Assembly (NCBI RefSeq): GCF_042139015.1
Contig: NZ_JBHIKY010000005.1
Coordinates: forward strand, 168,682-232,681
Direction: 5' to 3'
Length of the DNA: 64,000 nucleotides
Origin: JBHIKY01 sp042139015
GTDB taxonomy: Bacteria; Bacillota; Bacilli; Bacillales; Marinococcaceae
Shown here: in pieces, positions 27,327 through 36,608 of the stretch
Numbering within the stretch: position 1 is the first letter of the stretch
How the letters are laid out: each line of letters begins with the position of its first letter
The notes under the pieces: model-generated
What the model saw: only the letters and a program-made list of their open reading frames with translations
Databases searched by the model: none
Told to the model about the DNA's origin: nothing
Made by a program: the position numbers and the translations under genes

Positions 27327-27481
27327 TTCATGTTTTTTATTAAGAATAGCACTTATGCAATTGATGCATGGAGATTGTTTTCAGAAGTTATGAAATATTC
27401 TTAGATAGTTTACTTGATTAAGAAGACGCTGGGAGTATTCTAAATTCGAAATGTTCTATGAATCCAATAGTTTAATATCAT

Positions 27482-27664
27482 TTATGGCATTGACGACACT
27501 GCCAAATGTATCAAACCTGTCACTAGCCATATATTTATACCCCAGACAGAAAATAAATATGGTGAATTTGCTATCCCAAATACAATAACGAGTATATAAA
27601 AGAGCATCAAAACCCAAACTAATCCTTTCATCCCTGCCCCGATATTAACAACAGTTATGTACAT
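27482..27664 (-). CDS. Small membrane protein, 60 residues
   Basis: ATG 27664 is preceded by GAGGAGTAATC on the minus strand. The protein begins MYITVVNIGAGMKGLVW and has two hydrophobic segments (about 12-32 and 38-56). It contains few charged residues. Convergent or isolated; function not recognised. Confidence 0.5.
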   Translation of the reverse strand: MYITVVNIGAGMKGLVWVLMLFYILVIVFGIANSPYLFSVWGINIWLVTGLIHLAVSSMP

Positions 27665-27926
27665 GATTACTCCTCTATATGTATAAACAGATTACTGATC
27701 GGAGCGGAGCAAGCGAGTTTGTGAAGGGATGATAAACCTCTTTATACACCCATTATTATAAAAAAAGTTTCTTATACTTTGTTCCTAACAAAAGATTCAT
27801 CCATCAAAAGTGCAAGCGAAAGTATTTTTGCACAACCCATCCTTTTCCACAGATAACTCTAATAAAAGAATTAAAGTATAAGATATGCTCACACTTTCGC
27901 CATTTTTGAATGGGAGACAAGCCAAG
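27665..27926. other. Intergenic region downstream of the glucosidase gene
   Basis: AT-rich, no gene seen. No clear terminator for the glucosidase gene was found. Confidence 0.4.
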
Positions 27927-29612
27927 TTATTCTTTACTTGATTTTGTCCCGATCAAATAGACGCGGGCTTCATATGGCTTAAGCGTAAAATGAGTATCAG
28001 ATGGCTGTGGTTCGGCTGGATAATTAGTAAGAGCCAGCCGCTCTTCAGGGAGCGAAAGCTCTGACACGTCCCACTCCGCAGGCAGGGGAGTTAAATTGGA
28101 AATGATAACAGCTGTTTCCTGTCCATTTTTTCTTGTATAGGCAAATAGCTGTTCATGGTTTTCCAGCAGCAATTCGTAAATTCCATACGTAAATAAGTCA
28201 TGATTTTTTTTCAGCTGGATCATTTTCTTGTAGTATTGCAGAATCGATGTTTTATCCTGTCTCTGATCGGCCACATTTATCTTTTTATAATTCGAATTTA
28301 TTTTCAACCATGGCACTGTGCCGGCTGTTGTAAAACCTGCATTGGCCTCTGCTGACCATTGCATTGGAGTGCGGCTGTTATCACGGGAGGTCTGCCAGAG
28401 CAGGTTTAGTATATCCTGCTCGGATTCCCCATTTTCCATTTTCTCATGATACAAATTTTTTGCAGCCACGTCATCGTAATCGGCAATCGAAGGGAATTGC
28501 ACATTGGTCATGCCAATTTCCTGGCCCTGGTAGATAAACGGAGTTCCCTGCATAAGAAAGTACATCGTGGCCAGAGCCTTAGCGCTCTCCTTCCAATATT
28601 CCTGATCGTTTCCCCAAATCGATACAATCCGCGGCACATCGTGGTTCTCCAGAAAAAGTGCATTCCATCCGCTTGATTCGAGCCCCTTCTGCCACCGGCT
28701 GAGAACTTTCTTTAAGCCTGCTATATCGAGGCTGTTCTTCTCCTCAGCATCCCACAGGTCGAGGTGTTCAAACTGAAAGATCATATTCATTTTTCCTTGA
28801 TTTCCGACCCAGAGATCTGCTTCCTCCACAGAGACGCCGTTTGCTTCTCCTACAGTCATTACATCGTATTGACTGATCGTCCTGTCTTTAAATTCCTGAA
28901 GGAAATCATGAATGCCCGGCTGGTTCATATGCATATCAAAGGAGGATACATATTTTTTCTTATCTGGATTAGGAAGGTCCGGGAAGCCGGGGCGCTTTTT
29001 GATATGGCTGATGGCATCAATGCGAAAACCGTCAATGCCTTTATCCAGCCACCAATTAACGGTTTCATAAAGAGCTGAACGCACCTCAGGGTTCTCCCAG
29101 TTTAAATCAGGCTGTTTTTTTGAAAAGACGTGCATATAATATTGACCGGTTGCCTCATCCAGCTCCCATGCGGAACCTCCGAAAATACTTTCCCAATTAT
29201 TTGGCTCTCTGCCATTTTTACCATCACACCAAATATACCAGTCCCGCTTCGGGCTGCTTTTGGAAGAACGGGATTCAATAAACCATGGATGCTCATCACT
29301 TGTATGATTGAGCACAAGATCGATGATTAATTTCATTCCCCGTTGATGCACTTCATCCAATAATTGGTTAAAATCATCCATCGTCCCGAATTCCTCTAGA
29401 ATATCCTTATAATCGGAGATATCATAGCCGTTGTCATCCTTAGGTGATTTGTACATTGGACAAATCCAGATAAGGTCAATGCCAAGTTCCTGTAAGTAAT
29501 CGAGACGCTGAATCATACCTTGCAGATCACCGATTCCATCTCCGTTTGAATCCTGGAAACTGCGGGGGTACACTTGATAACCGACTGCTTCTTTCCACCA
29601 TACTTTTTTCAT
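27927..29612 (-). CDS. malL: Oligo-1,6-glucosidase / alpha-glucosidase (GH13)
   Basis: Cytoplasmic alpha-glucosidase hydrolysing isomaltose, maltose or short maltodextrins brought in by malE-malF-malG. 561 residues of GH13 type: YQVYPRSFQDSNGDGIGDL near the N-terminus, then VLNHTSDEHPW, the nucleophile Asp in GFRIDAISH, the acid Glu in TVGEANGV and the His-Asp pair in LENHDVPR. ATG 29612 behind GAGGTGG is preferred over an upstream TTG. Shares an operator core with malE, so it is probably co-regulated although 2.4 kb away on the other strand. Confidence 0.92.
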   Translation of the reverse strand: MKKVWWKEAVGYQVYPRSFQDSNGDGIGDLQGMIQRLDYLQELGIDLIWICPMYKSPKDDNGYDISDYKDILEEFGTMDDFNQLLDEVHQRGMKLIIDLVLNHTSDEHPWFIESRSSKSSPKRDWYIWCDGKNGREPNNWESIFGGSAWELDEATGQYYMHVFSKKQPDLNWENPEVRSALYETVNWWLDKGIDGFRIDAISHIKKRPGFPDLPNPDKKKYVSSFDMHMNQPGIHDFLQEFKDRTISQYDVMTVGEANGVSVEEADLWVGNQGKMNMIFQFEHLDLWDAEEKNSLDIAGLKKVLSRWQKGLESSGWNALFLENHDVPRIVSIWGNDQEYWKESAKALATMYFLMQGTPFIYQGQEIGMTNVQFPSIADYDDVAAKNLYHEKMENGESEQDILNLLWQTSRDNSRTPMQWSAEANAGFTTAGTVPWLKINSNYKKINVADQRQDKTSILQYYKKMIQLKKNHDLFTYGIYELLLENHEQLFAYTRKNGQETAVIISNLTPLPAEWDVSELSLPEERLALTNYPAEPQPSDTHFTLKPYEARVYLIGTKSSKE

Positions 29613-29703
29613 TTGATTCCACCTCAATTATTTCTTTCGACTTTGAGCCAATTCACCAGTGCGGGCGGCATGCCTTACTGGCAATCCATGTGCTGTAAAA
29701 TAA

Positions 29704-29735
29704 TGCAAACGATTGTATTTAACACATACATTATA
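29704..29735 (-). promoter_or_regulatory. Promoter -10 and LacI/CcpA-type operator of the glucosidase gene
   Basis: On the minus strand TATAAT (29735-29730) is followed 12 bases later by the palindromic site whose plus-strand sequence is TGCAAACGATTGTA (29704-29717). Its core is identical to the malE operator. An operator just downstream of the -10 is a repressor position. Confidence 0.65.
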
Positions 29736-29833
29736 TTAATTAGGGAATTAATATGAAATTTGTGCAATCGATTTCGCTTACTAAATAGTTTAACGTGGTT
29801 GCTGTTAAGAATCAACCAATAGCAGAACGGAAT

Positions 29834-29864
29834 GAAAAAGATGACGCACTGCTGCGCCATCTTT
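29834..29864 (-). terminator. Terminator of the metallo-beta-lactamase-fold gene
   Basis: On the minus strand AAAGATGGCGCA pairs with TGCGTCATCTTT, with one G-T pair, and is followed by T residues. Confidence 0.8.
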
Positions 29865-29869
29865 CGGTA

Positions 29870-30700
29870 TTACTTTTTTTCTTCTACAAATTTTCCGTAG
29901 TCAGGAATGGCTGCAGTATCAAAATGAGTAACGAGATAATCCAGGCTTTTTTCAAGCTCTTCACCAGCTAATGGAAGACCGTGACCGGTAACAGCGAGCT
30001 TCGGGTGAAGCTTCTGAAGTCTATGCACGGACTTCTTGGCTGCTGGCCAATCAGTAGTGAGGTAGCGGGGCGGTCCGCTTATTTCCTGCTCCTGCGTCAG
30101 CACCTTGTAAAGCTGTTCCTGCTTGACTGTTACAAAGGCATCTCCTGCGATCAAGGATTGGTCTTCTTCCCGGAACAATGAAATATGTCCTGGTGTGTGA
30201 CCGGGCGTGTGGACCCAATTCCAGCCGGGCATCTCCGGCACCGTGCCGTCAGCAGGGAGAGGGTGAATGTGCTCTTTTAAATCAATGCCTTCGTTTGGAA
30301 ACATTTTCGACATTTTTGCGACCATACCACCTTCTACAGTCGTATCAGGTTCTGGATAATCTTTTTTACCGTTCAAATAAGGCAGCTCTTCTTGATGAGC
30401 ATAAACAGGGACATTCCATTGAGAAGCTAATTCTTCTACGGCACCGACATGATCAAAGTGACCATGAGTTAAAATGATCGCTTTGGGCACGGTGTTTCCA
30501 AACAACTCACTAGCAGCACTGCTGATTGTTTCTGCTGACTTAGGCATACCAGTATCAATAAGAACCCAGTTACTGGAGGGGCGAGGGGTTCCATAAAAAC
30601 AGACATTCACTACCTGCACCGTAAAGCAGTGCAGATCGGCAGCAACGTTTGTCAGCATTCCGCTTGTCGCCGATGTAATTGGAAGAAATTTTTCTTTCAA
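29870..30700 (-). CDS. Metallo-beta-lactamase-fold hydrolase
   Basis: Zinc hydrolase of the glyoxalase II-like group, 276 residues. The metal motif LTHGHFDHVGAV (HxHxDH) is complete. Further ligands appear in HTPGHTPGHISL and the late GHGLP, and the core Asp is in AGDAFV. The start is TTG 30700, six to eight bases after GAGGTGAAG. It is monocistronic with its own terminator. Substrate is unknown; the family includes lactonases and thioesterases. Confidence 0.82.
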   Translation of the reverse strand: MKEKFLPITSATSGMLTNVAADLHCFTVQVVNVCFYGTPRPSSNWVLIDTGMPKSAETISSAASELFGNTVPKAIILTHGHFDHVGAVEELASQWNVPVYAHQEELPYLNGKKDYPEPDTTVEGGMVAKMSKMFPNEGIDLKEHIHPLPADGTVPEMPGWNWVHTPGHTPGHISLFREEDQSLIAGDAFVTVKQEQLYKVLTQEQEISGPPRYLTTDWPAAKKSVHRLQKLHPKLAVTGHGLPLAGEELEKSLDYLVTHFDTAAIPDYGKFVEEKK

Positions 30701-30820
30701 TTTTCTTCACCTCTTTCTTCATAATTATTTCAAAAATCCTGAGATAATATGCGGTGCTGTTGACATAGGTTAAGGTAGCACAGTGAAACCAATGTGATCA
30801 GCCGGAAAGGAGACAGGACG

Positions 30821-31459
30821 ATGAACTATTTTCATCCAATGAATGTATACCGCGAAGACGCAAGGCGAATGACTGTTACAGGCAATGCATCAGTTCCGGC
30901 AGTACCTGATACGGCGGCCATTCAGATGAGTGTAGTCACGGAAAGTGAAAATGCCACAGACGCTCAGCAGCAAAATACAGAAACGATGGAACAGGTTATA
31001 GTGTCGCTTTTCGAAGAAGGAATAACTCGAGAAAACATACAAACGAAGGACTTTACGATTTTTCCGCGCTATGAATATGAAGATGGGGACCAGGTGTTTC
31101 TAGGATATCAAGTGACTAACACTATTGAAGTAACGATCGATGATATTACACAGACTGGTAATGTGATCGACACAGCTGTTCAAAATGGTGTCAATCAAGT
31201 GATCGGTATTCGTTTTTATATCAAAGATTCGTTTCAGTACTATGAACAAGCACTCGGTCTTGCTTTACAGCAGGCTGAGAGGAAAGCCGGGGAACTTGCA
31301 GTTACGATGGGTGTAAGTTTAGACCCTGTTCCACTGCGAATAGTAGAAAAGCTTCCAGAAACGGTGCAGCCGCAATTATTCAGTGCAGCAGGAGCGGTTC
31401 CAATCGAAGTAGGACAGCTCGATATCACTGCCGGTGTAGAAGCCCAATATCGTTATTAA
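30821..31459 (+). CDS. SIMPL-domain protein (DUF541)
   Basis: 212 residues with the SIMPL/DUF541 pattern: MTVTGNASVPAVPDTAAIQMSV at the start, TKDFTIFPRYEY in the middle, and a DITAGVEAQYRY end. No signal peptide is present, so this member is probably cytoplasmic. ATG 30821 follows AAAGGAGACAGG; an ATG 27 bases earlier is in frame but lacks a ribosome site. The family's role is unclear; some members have been linked to stress resistance. Confidence 0.8.
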   Translation: MNYFHPMNVYREDARRMTVTGNASVPAVPDTAAIQMSVVTESENATDAQQQNTETMEQVIVSLFEEGITRENIQTKDFTIFPRYEYEDGDQVFLGYQVTNTIEVTIDDITQTGNVIDTAVQNGVNQVIGIRFYIKDSFQYYEQALGLALQQAERKAGELAVTMGVSLDPVPLRIVEKLPETVQPQLFSAAGAVPIEVGQLDITAGVEAQYRY

Positions 31460-31598
31460 TTATAGGAAAGCATAAGATTTTCGATAAACATCAATCTAAC
31501 ATACATCCTAATGAAAAGAAATTATTTGAAAAAAAAGGATATGGAGGGGATAACAGCGTATATAGGTAATAAAGGGAAAAAGTGGAGTGTTACGTCGA

Positions 31599-32768
31599 AT
31601 GAGAACTATTGATTTATGGGTAAAACTATTAATTTTGACAATATTACTGAGTTTAGCTGGAGTCTTATACTATTTTGTTTCAGTATTTGACGCGGAGCAG
31701 ACGTTGCAGGAAAGCACTATCGTGGAAGTTCATCCAAAGTATGAAACAACTGCATATAAAAGTGGAAAAGAGAGAGTGGAGTCCGCCGAATTAGTGCGGG
31801 AGGAGGACACTGCAGAGCCATTTACAATTGCTTTTGCCGGTGACACGATGTTTGACTGGGATCTTCGTGATGTACTGGAAGATAAGGGCTACGATTATCC
31901 GTTTGAATACGTAAAAGATTCCTTTGCCAATACTGATTATACAGTCGTAAATCTGGAATCGGTCATTACTGAGCGAAATGAAAAAAAACCTGGCCAGCAG
32001 TTCTGGATTAAGAGTGATGAAAAGGGACTCGAAGCTTTGAAAAACAGTGGAGTGGACATGGTAAACCTCGGAAATAATCATATGCTTGATTATGGTGAAC
32101 AAGGCCTCCTTGATACTCTCGATGCTGCACAACGATTAGAAATGGACTATATGGGGGCAGGTGCCAATGAGACCGAGGCTTATAAAGCAAAGACAATCGA
32201 AATTAACAATCAAACTGTAGCCTTCCTATCCTTTACACGTTTCTTTCCCGATTTTACATGGACTGCAGAAGCAGACAAGCCTGGAGTAACAAACGGCTAC
32301 GAATTGGATTTTGTGATCGAGAAAATACAAGAGCAGCAGGATAAAGCTCAAGCAGATTACTTAATCGTAAATTTTCACTGGGGGATTGAACAGACGAATA
32401 TCCCGGCTGACTATCAGCGTGAGTACGTGAAACAGATTTGTGAAAAGACGGAAACGGATGCGATTGTCGGTTCCCATCCACATTGGCTGCAAGGCTTTGA
32501 GTTTTATAATGACGTACCGGTTGCATACTCGCTCGGGAACTTTCTATTTCCTGATTATGTGAGCGGCCCATCCGCTGAAACAGGCATCTTTAAGCTGACC
32601 TTTGATAACGGAGAAATTGCCGCTGATTTCAGTCCATATATCATTGAAAGCAATCAGATACAGCCTCTTGAAGGAGACCAGGAACAGGAAATCTACGAAT
32701 ATTTAGATGAAATCTCGATAAATGCAAAGCTTGATGAAACCGGCCGGATTACTGTCGAAGAAGGATAA
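31599..32768 (+). CDS. CapA-family protein (PgsA/CapA-like metallophosphatase fold)
   Basis: Membrane-anchored protein of the poly-gamma-glutamate capsule CapA family, about 389 residues. One N-terminal span (residues 8-28) anchors an extracellular domain with FAGDTMFDWDL, NLESVIT, NLGNNHMLDYGE, NFHWGIEQ and VGSHPHWLQG, the calcineurin-like metal-site blocks. No capB or capC lies nearby, so an orphan role is likely. GTG 31587 and ATG 31599 are both possible starts. Confidence 0.82.
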   Translation: MRTIDLWVKLLILTILLSLAGVLYYFVSVFDAEQTLQESTIVEVHPKYETTAYKSGKERVESAELVREEDTAEPFTIAFAGDTMFDWDLRDVLEDKGYDYPFEYVKDSFANTDYTVVNLESVITERNEKKPGQQFWIKSDEKGLEALKNSGVDMVNLGNNHMLDYGEQGLLDTLDAAQRLEMDYMGAGANETEAYKAKTIEINNQTVAFLSFTRFFPDFTWTAEADKPGVTNGYELDFVIEKIQEQQDKAQADYLIVNFHWGIEQTNIPADYQREYVKQICEKTETDAIVGSHPHWLQGFEFYNDVPVAYSLGNFLFPDYVSGPSAETGIFKLTFDNGEIAADFSPYIIESNQIQPLEGDQEQEIYEYLDEISINAKLDETGRITVEEG

Positions 32769-32929
32769 CTAAATATATTACAATTTATTGACAACGGAAG
32801 GAAAAAGGGTTTTGATGTATAAATTGTATTATAATGGATAAAGAAAACGTTTGAAAATAACAACAGCTGTGTTTTTATCCGAAAATAAACTTGTCAGTAA
32901 AAATATTAATAAGAGGAGGATTCAGTAGA

Positions 32930-33076
32930 GTGGCCGTTGCAGATAAAATCATTTGCTGTGCGAAACCGATGGAAATGATCGTAAGGGGCGAAAAAGCACA
33001 CGTCATTTGTTGTACGTGCAGCCATCAGTTTATCATACCAATCCGCAAGCACGGAGTAGTGCGCACAGCTAAATAG
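32930..33076 (+). CDS. Small cysteine-rich (zinc-ribbon-like) protein, 48 residues
   Basis: GTG 32930 is preceded by AGAGGAGGA. The 48-residue product begins MAVADKIICCAKPMEMIV and then has ICCTCSHQF and IPIRKHG. The paired Cys residues near 8-9 and 28-31 suggest a small metal-binding ribbon. A strong terminator follows at once, so it is its own transcript. I cannot name the family. Confidence 0.6.
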   Translation: MAVADKIICCAKPMEMIVRGEKAHVICCTCSHQFIIPIRKHGVVRTAK

Positions 33077-33090
33077 CGTGGAACATGTGG

Positions 33091-33122
33091 AAGAAGAGTG
33101 GCAGAGCGCCACTCTTCTTTTT
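33091..33122 (+). terminator. Strong terminator after the Cys-rich protein
   Basis: AAGAAGAGTGGC pairs with GCCACTCTTCTT over a 5-base loop, followed by TTTT. Confidence 0.92.
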
Positions 33123-33139
33123 TAAATATAAGTTTTTGT

Positions 33140-33200
33140 TGATTTCATCCCTGCAGGCGGACGCTTTCCGTGGCTGACTTCAGCGAAGCTTTGCCAGAAT
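33140..33200. repeat. Dispersed intergenic repeat, partial copy (left end)
   Basis: CTGCAGGCGGACGCTTTCCG is shared with the copy at 7,545, including the flanking TTTTTGTTGATTTC. The right end is missing. The rest of the gap to 33,438 has no gene. Confidence 0.6.
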
Positions 33201-33438
33201 GGATTTTCATAAGGTGCTGATCCCGCTTTTCAAAGACCTTCAGTTTTTTAGTGGCCTCCAGGTTTTGCTCGGTTTTTCTTAATCATTTTAATAGTATTTC
33301 TTAGACATTCCCGGTGCTTCGAGCATAACAAACTTGAATATCATGGCAAAAAAATAGGCAATAAACTTTCAGTATAGTGAAGTATAATAAGGTAGAGAAA
33401 TTTCTGCAGTATACTTTATCGCGATGGAGATGTGTACG

Positions 33439-35430
33439 ATGACAGATTTAAGGATCCCTGAAAAGAAGTTTCGTCCGGAAATTGAAGGGGTGCGGGCAGT
33501 AGCAGCATTGCTCGTCGCAGTATATCATATTTGGCTGGGCTCTGTATCCGGTGGAGTCGATGTCTTTTTTATTGTTTCCGGATATTTAATTACAACGTCC
33601 TTATTGACCAAGATGGAAAGAGAAGGACAGATTAATTTTTTTGAATATGTTTTAGGACTCGCCCGCCGGTTATTTCCTCTGGCCTTTATAGTTCTGCTGA
33701 TAACTACGTTGTTTTCTATTATTATCCTTCCGCAGTCGCAGTGGGGAGACATTATATCTCAGGTATTTGCTTCGGCATTTTACTATGAAAATTGGCAGCT
33801 GGCAAATAATGCCGTCGATTATCTTGCTCAAAATAACCAAGCAAGCCCATTTCAGCATTTTTGGGCACTATCCATTCAAGGGCAGTTTTATATCACATGG
33901 CCGTTCATTATTATGGCTGCGTACACAGCAGCGAGAAAAATGTTCAAAACACCTGTCCGAAAAACATTATTAGTTCTGCTCAGTACCATATTTATTTTAT
34001 CTATCTCGTATTCCGTATACATAACCGCTGTTAATCAGCCATGGGCATATTTTGATACATTCGCCCGGGTGTGGGAATTCAGTTTAGGTGGCATACTCGC
34101 TTTATTGATTCCATACGTAACGATAAACAAGGCTGCCAGCTTTGTCCTGGGCTGGCTTGGACTTGCTGTCGTCTGCCTGACAGGTATTTTACTTCCAGTT
34201 TCAAATGTATTTCCTGGATTTGCTGCATTACTGCCGACAATGGGGGTGGTACTCGTCATCATCGCAGCTGAAAACGGCAGCCGCTTTGGTGCCGAGAAGC
34301 TGCTGGGTTCTAAACCATTTGTATCCTTTGGGAGTATATCGTACGGATTTTACTTATGGCACTGGCCGCTTCTCATTTTCTACTACACATATACGGGAGC
34401 AGACGTGGTGTCGGTTCAACATGGGCTTGCCATGCTTTTTTTGACATTTACGTTATCTTTCCTGTCCGGAAAAATTTTGGAAAAGCCGGTCCGGAAAATT
34501 AATGTAAAACAATCCAAAGGGAAGCTTGCGGCAATATTAGTAAGTTTTATGGTGCCAGTTCTTGTAGTTGGTACAGCATGGGGAGCGTATCTCGAGCAGA
34601 CGCAGGCAAGCTTTGAGGAGAATGAAGAAGTGGCGGTTGAAGATTTCCCTGGCGCGCGTTCCATTTCTGATGGCATTGAACCGAATGAAGAAATCGATCC
34701 CCTTTCCATGCTGGCAGAAATCAAAGGGGAGCTGCCGGAGTTTTATGCAGACGAAGATTGCTTTACTGATCTGGATGAATCTGGTGTAAGCAAGTGTTCC
34801 TACGGTGAAACGGAGAATCCTGAACATACCGTAGCTCTTGTGGGAGGTTCTCATTCCGGTCACTGGTTTCCTGCACTGCAGGAAATGTCCAAGGAGCTGA
34901 ATCTGCAGATAGATGTATATAATAAAAACGGATGCCGGTTTACAAATGAAGATTTTGACGGCGCCATGTCTGATTCTTGCATGCAGTGGAATGAAGACGT
35001 CATGGAGCCATTAACATCTGACCCGCCTGATCTGGTCTTTACAACAGCCAATGTAAATATTATCGCAAATGTACCGGAGGGGTATATCGGGCAATGGGAG
35101 GCGCTCGAAGGCAGGACAGAGGTGCTGGCTGTTCGGGATAACCCAAGGATGGCAGAGGATATTCCTGCCTGTCTGGAAGATGATCCGGAGCAATGCTCGA
35201 TACCAAGAGACAAAGCGCTGTCGAACGCGGTTCCGTGGGAAAACACTGATAATATACCTGATAATGCAAGCTTTGCGGACTTATCGGATTATTTCTGTAA
35301 TGATGAATCTTGTGAACCGATTATAGGAAATGTGCTTGTTTATCGGGACAGGCATCACATTACAACACTGTATTCGCGGACACTCGCTCCGGCTTTGAAG
35401 GAACACGTCAAAGAAGCTTTGGAGAAATAG
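33439..35430 (+). CDS. OafA/YrhL-type membrane O-acyltransferase with SGNH domain
   Basis: Acyltransferase that moves an acyl group across the membrane onto a surface glycan (peptidoglycan or a polysaccharide). About 663 residues. The N-terminal 380 form the multi-span acyltransferase-3 domain with RPEIEGVRAVAALLVAVYH, the active-site His in AVYHIW, and WALSIQGQFY. The C-terminal extracellular SGNH-like part contains VALVGGSHSGHWFPALQ and the late DRHHITTLYS catalytic block, and is acidic. ATG 33439 is preferred behind GGAGATG; an ATG at 33424 is in frame. Confidence 0.88.
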   Translation: MTDLRIPEKKFRPEIEGVRAVAALLVAVYHIWLGSVSGGVDVFFIVSGYLITTSLLTKMEREGQINFFEYVLGLARRLFPLAFIVLLITTLFSIIILPQSQWGDIISQVFASAFYYENWQLANNAVDYLAQNNQASPFQHFWALSIQGQFYITWPFIIMAAYTAARKMFKTPVRKTLLVLLSTIFILSISYSVYITAVNQPWAYFDTFARVWEFSLGGILALLIPYVTINKAASFVLGWLGLAVVCLTGILLPVSNVFPGFAALLPTMGVVLVIIAAENGSRFGAEKLLGSKPFVSFGSISYGFYLWHWPLLIFYYTYTGADVVSVQHGLAMLFLTFTLSFLSGKILEKPVRKINVKQSKGKLAAILVSFMVPVLVVGTAWGAYLEQTQASFEENEEVAVEDFPGARSISDGIEPNEEIDPLSMLAEIKGELPEFYADEDCFTDLDESGVSKCSYGETENPEHTVALVGGSHSGHWFPALQEMSKELNLQIDVYNKNGCRFTNEDFDGAMSDSCMQWNEDVMEPLTSDPPDLVFTTANVNIIANVPEGYIGQWEALEGRTEVLAVRDNPRMAEDIPACLEDDPEQCSIPRDKALSNAVPWENTDNIPDNASFADLSDYFCNDESCEPIIGNVLVYRDRHHITTLYSRTLAPALKEHVKEALEK

Positions 35431-35489
35431 GCTCACTATGCAACCTGTAATAAGAGGTGAGCCGGTGCAGATAGAAGGGGGGAATGGTA

Positions 35490-35529
35490 ACGCTTCCGAC
35501 TAGTTGATAATCGGAAGCGTCTTTTATTC
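35490..35529 (+). terminator. Terminator after the acyltransferase gene
   Basis: ACGCTTCCGA pairs perfectly with TCGGAAGCGT, followed by CTTTTATTCTT on the plus strand. Confidence 0.85.
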
Positions 35530-35535
35530 TTATAA

Positions 35536-36363
35536 TTATGTTTTCATGTACTTCTGAAGGGCCTGCTGCAGAGTTCCTTTTGTTTCAGCGAATTTGTTGA
35601 AGCTGTGACCGAGCTTAATTATCTTCTGGATGATCTCCGGACGAAGGCCTGTGACGACAATTTCGCATCCCATCATTGTAATACCATTCATTAAACGAAA
35701 CACATGCTCCAACGCGTCTTCCTCTATATCGGCAACTCCGGAGAGATCGAGGATAAGCTTTGAGATACGCAGCGTGCCGATTTCGGTTAGAATTTTTTCT
35801 TCTAGAGAATAGATGCGTTCTGAATCAATCGCACCGATCAGAGGAAGTACACATATTTCTGAAGTTAGAGGGATCACCGGCACGGATAAATTGACCACCA
35901 GCTGCTTTTGAGCTTCAAGCAGCTGATCCTTATATTCAGAATATCGAATAAAAAATGCATGAAGAAAATTATCAACCTGATCATTTATCAGACTTTCTGT
36001 TTCGAAAAATTCGTCTGTATCGTTTAGCTCGAGCTCTGTATGGTGACATTCCCGGAGAAACATCCAAAGCGTCCTGCGGATTGCCTGAATCCATTCAATC
36101 TTAAATCCAAGTGTTAAAGAATGTTTTGCCCAGGCTTCGCCTTCCTGTCTTGCAAACGCAATAAGCTCGGCATCCTCTTTTTCAACAATAAATCTTATAA
36201 GTAAATGAGCGTTGCTGACTAAGTTGATATTGCCGCGCTGCTGTATTTCATCAATTTTCTCCCGGACGTTTACCGCTTCATTTAAAAGGGTTTCTTCAAA
36301 ACGCTCTCTATTTTCTTGAATATAGCTTCTAATCTTATTACCGTTTTCAATTAAGCGCTCCAA
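35536..36363 (-). CDS. RsbR-like STAS-domain protein
   Basis: Probable stressosome-type co-antagonist. About 275 residues: an all-helical N-terminal half (RsbR_N-like) and a C-terminal STAS domain (about 165-270) with LILDLSGVADIEEDAL and GCEIVVTGLRPE. In RsbRA the equivalent loops carry Thr residues phosphorylated by RsbT; here the first loop has acidic residues after DLSGV, so regulation may differ. TTG 36363 follows GGGAGTGG with correct spacing; a GTG at 36378 is in frame. No RsbS or RsbT gene lies nearby. Confidence 0.75.
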   Translation of the reverse strand: MERLIENGNKIRSYIQENRERFEETLLNEAVNVREKIDEIQQRGNINLVSNAHLLIRFIVEKEDAELIAFARQEGEAWAKHSLTLGFKIEWIQAIRRTLWMFLRECHHTELELNDTDEFFETESLINDQVDNFLHAFFIRYSEYKDQLLEAQKQLVVNLSVPVIPLTSEICVLPLIGAIDSERIYSLEEKILTEIGTLRISKLILDLSGVADIEEDALEHVFRLMNGITMMGCEIVVTGLRPEIIQKIIKLGHSFNKFAETKGTLQQALQKYMKT

Positions 36364-36540
36364 TAGAACCACTCCCACTATTGTAATAGTTTACCAATGA
36401 TTATATTTTACCGGAAGTTTACTGATAAAACAATCTGATACACCTGTGTTTATAAAATCGAGACTATAGTATGCAGCCAATACTTACTTTTTCTTGGCCG
36501 GGCTTCACATTATTATTTTCTGAAATTTCAATAATAGTAG

Positions 36541-36595
36541 TTTACAAAGTGATTCTATTGATTTATATTTATTTTAGTCGACCGACGACTAAAAT
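36541..36595 (+). promoter_or_regulatory. Promoter and perfect 25-bp dyad operator of the dehydrogenase gene
   Basis: TTTACA (36541-36546), 17 bp, then TATATT (36564-36569) form a good sigma-A promoter. Immediately downstream ATTTTAGTCG (36571) and CGACTAAAAT (36586) are perfect 10-bp inverted arms with a 5-bp centre, ending just before the ribosome site. This geometry fits a repressor site. The regulator is unknown; the GntR gene 1.2 kb downstream is a candidate. Confidence 0.7.
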
Positions 36596-36608
36596 AGGAG
36601 GTGCGCTA

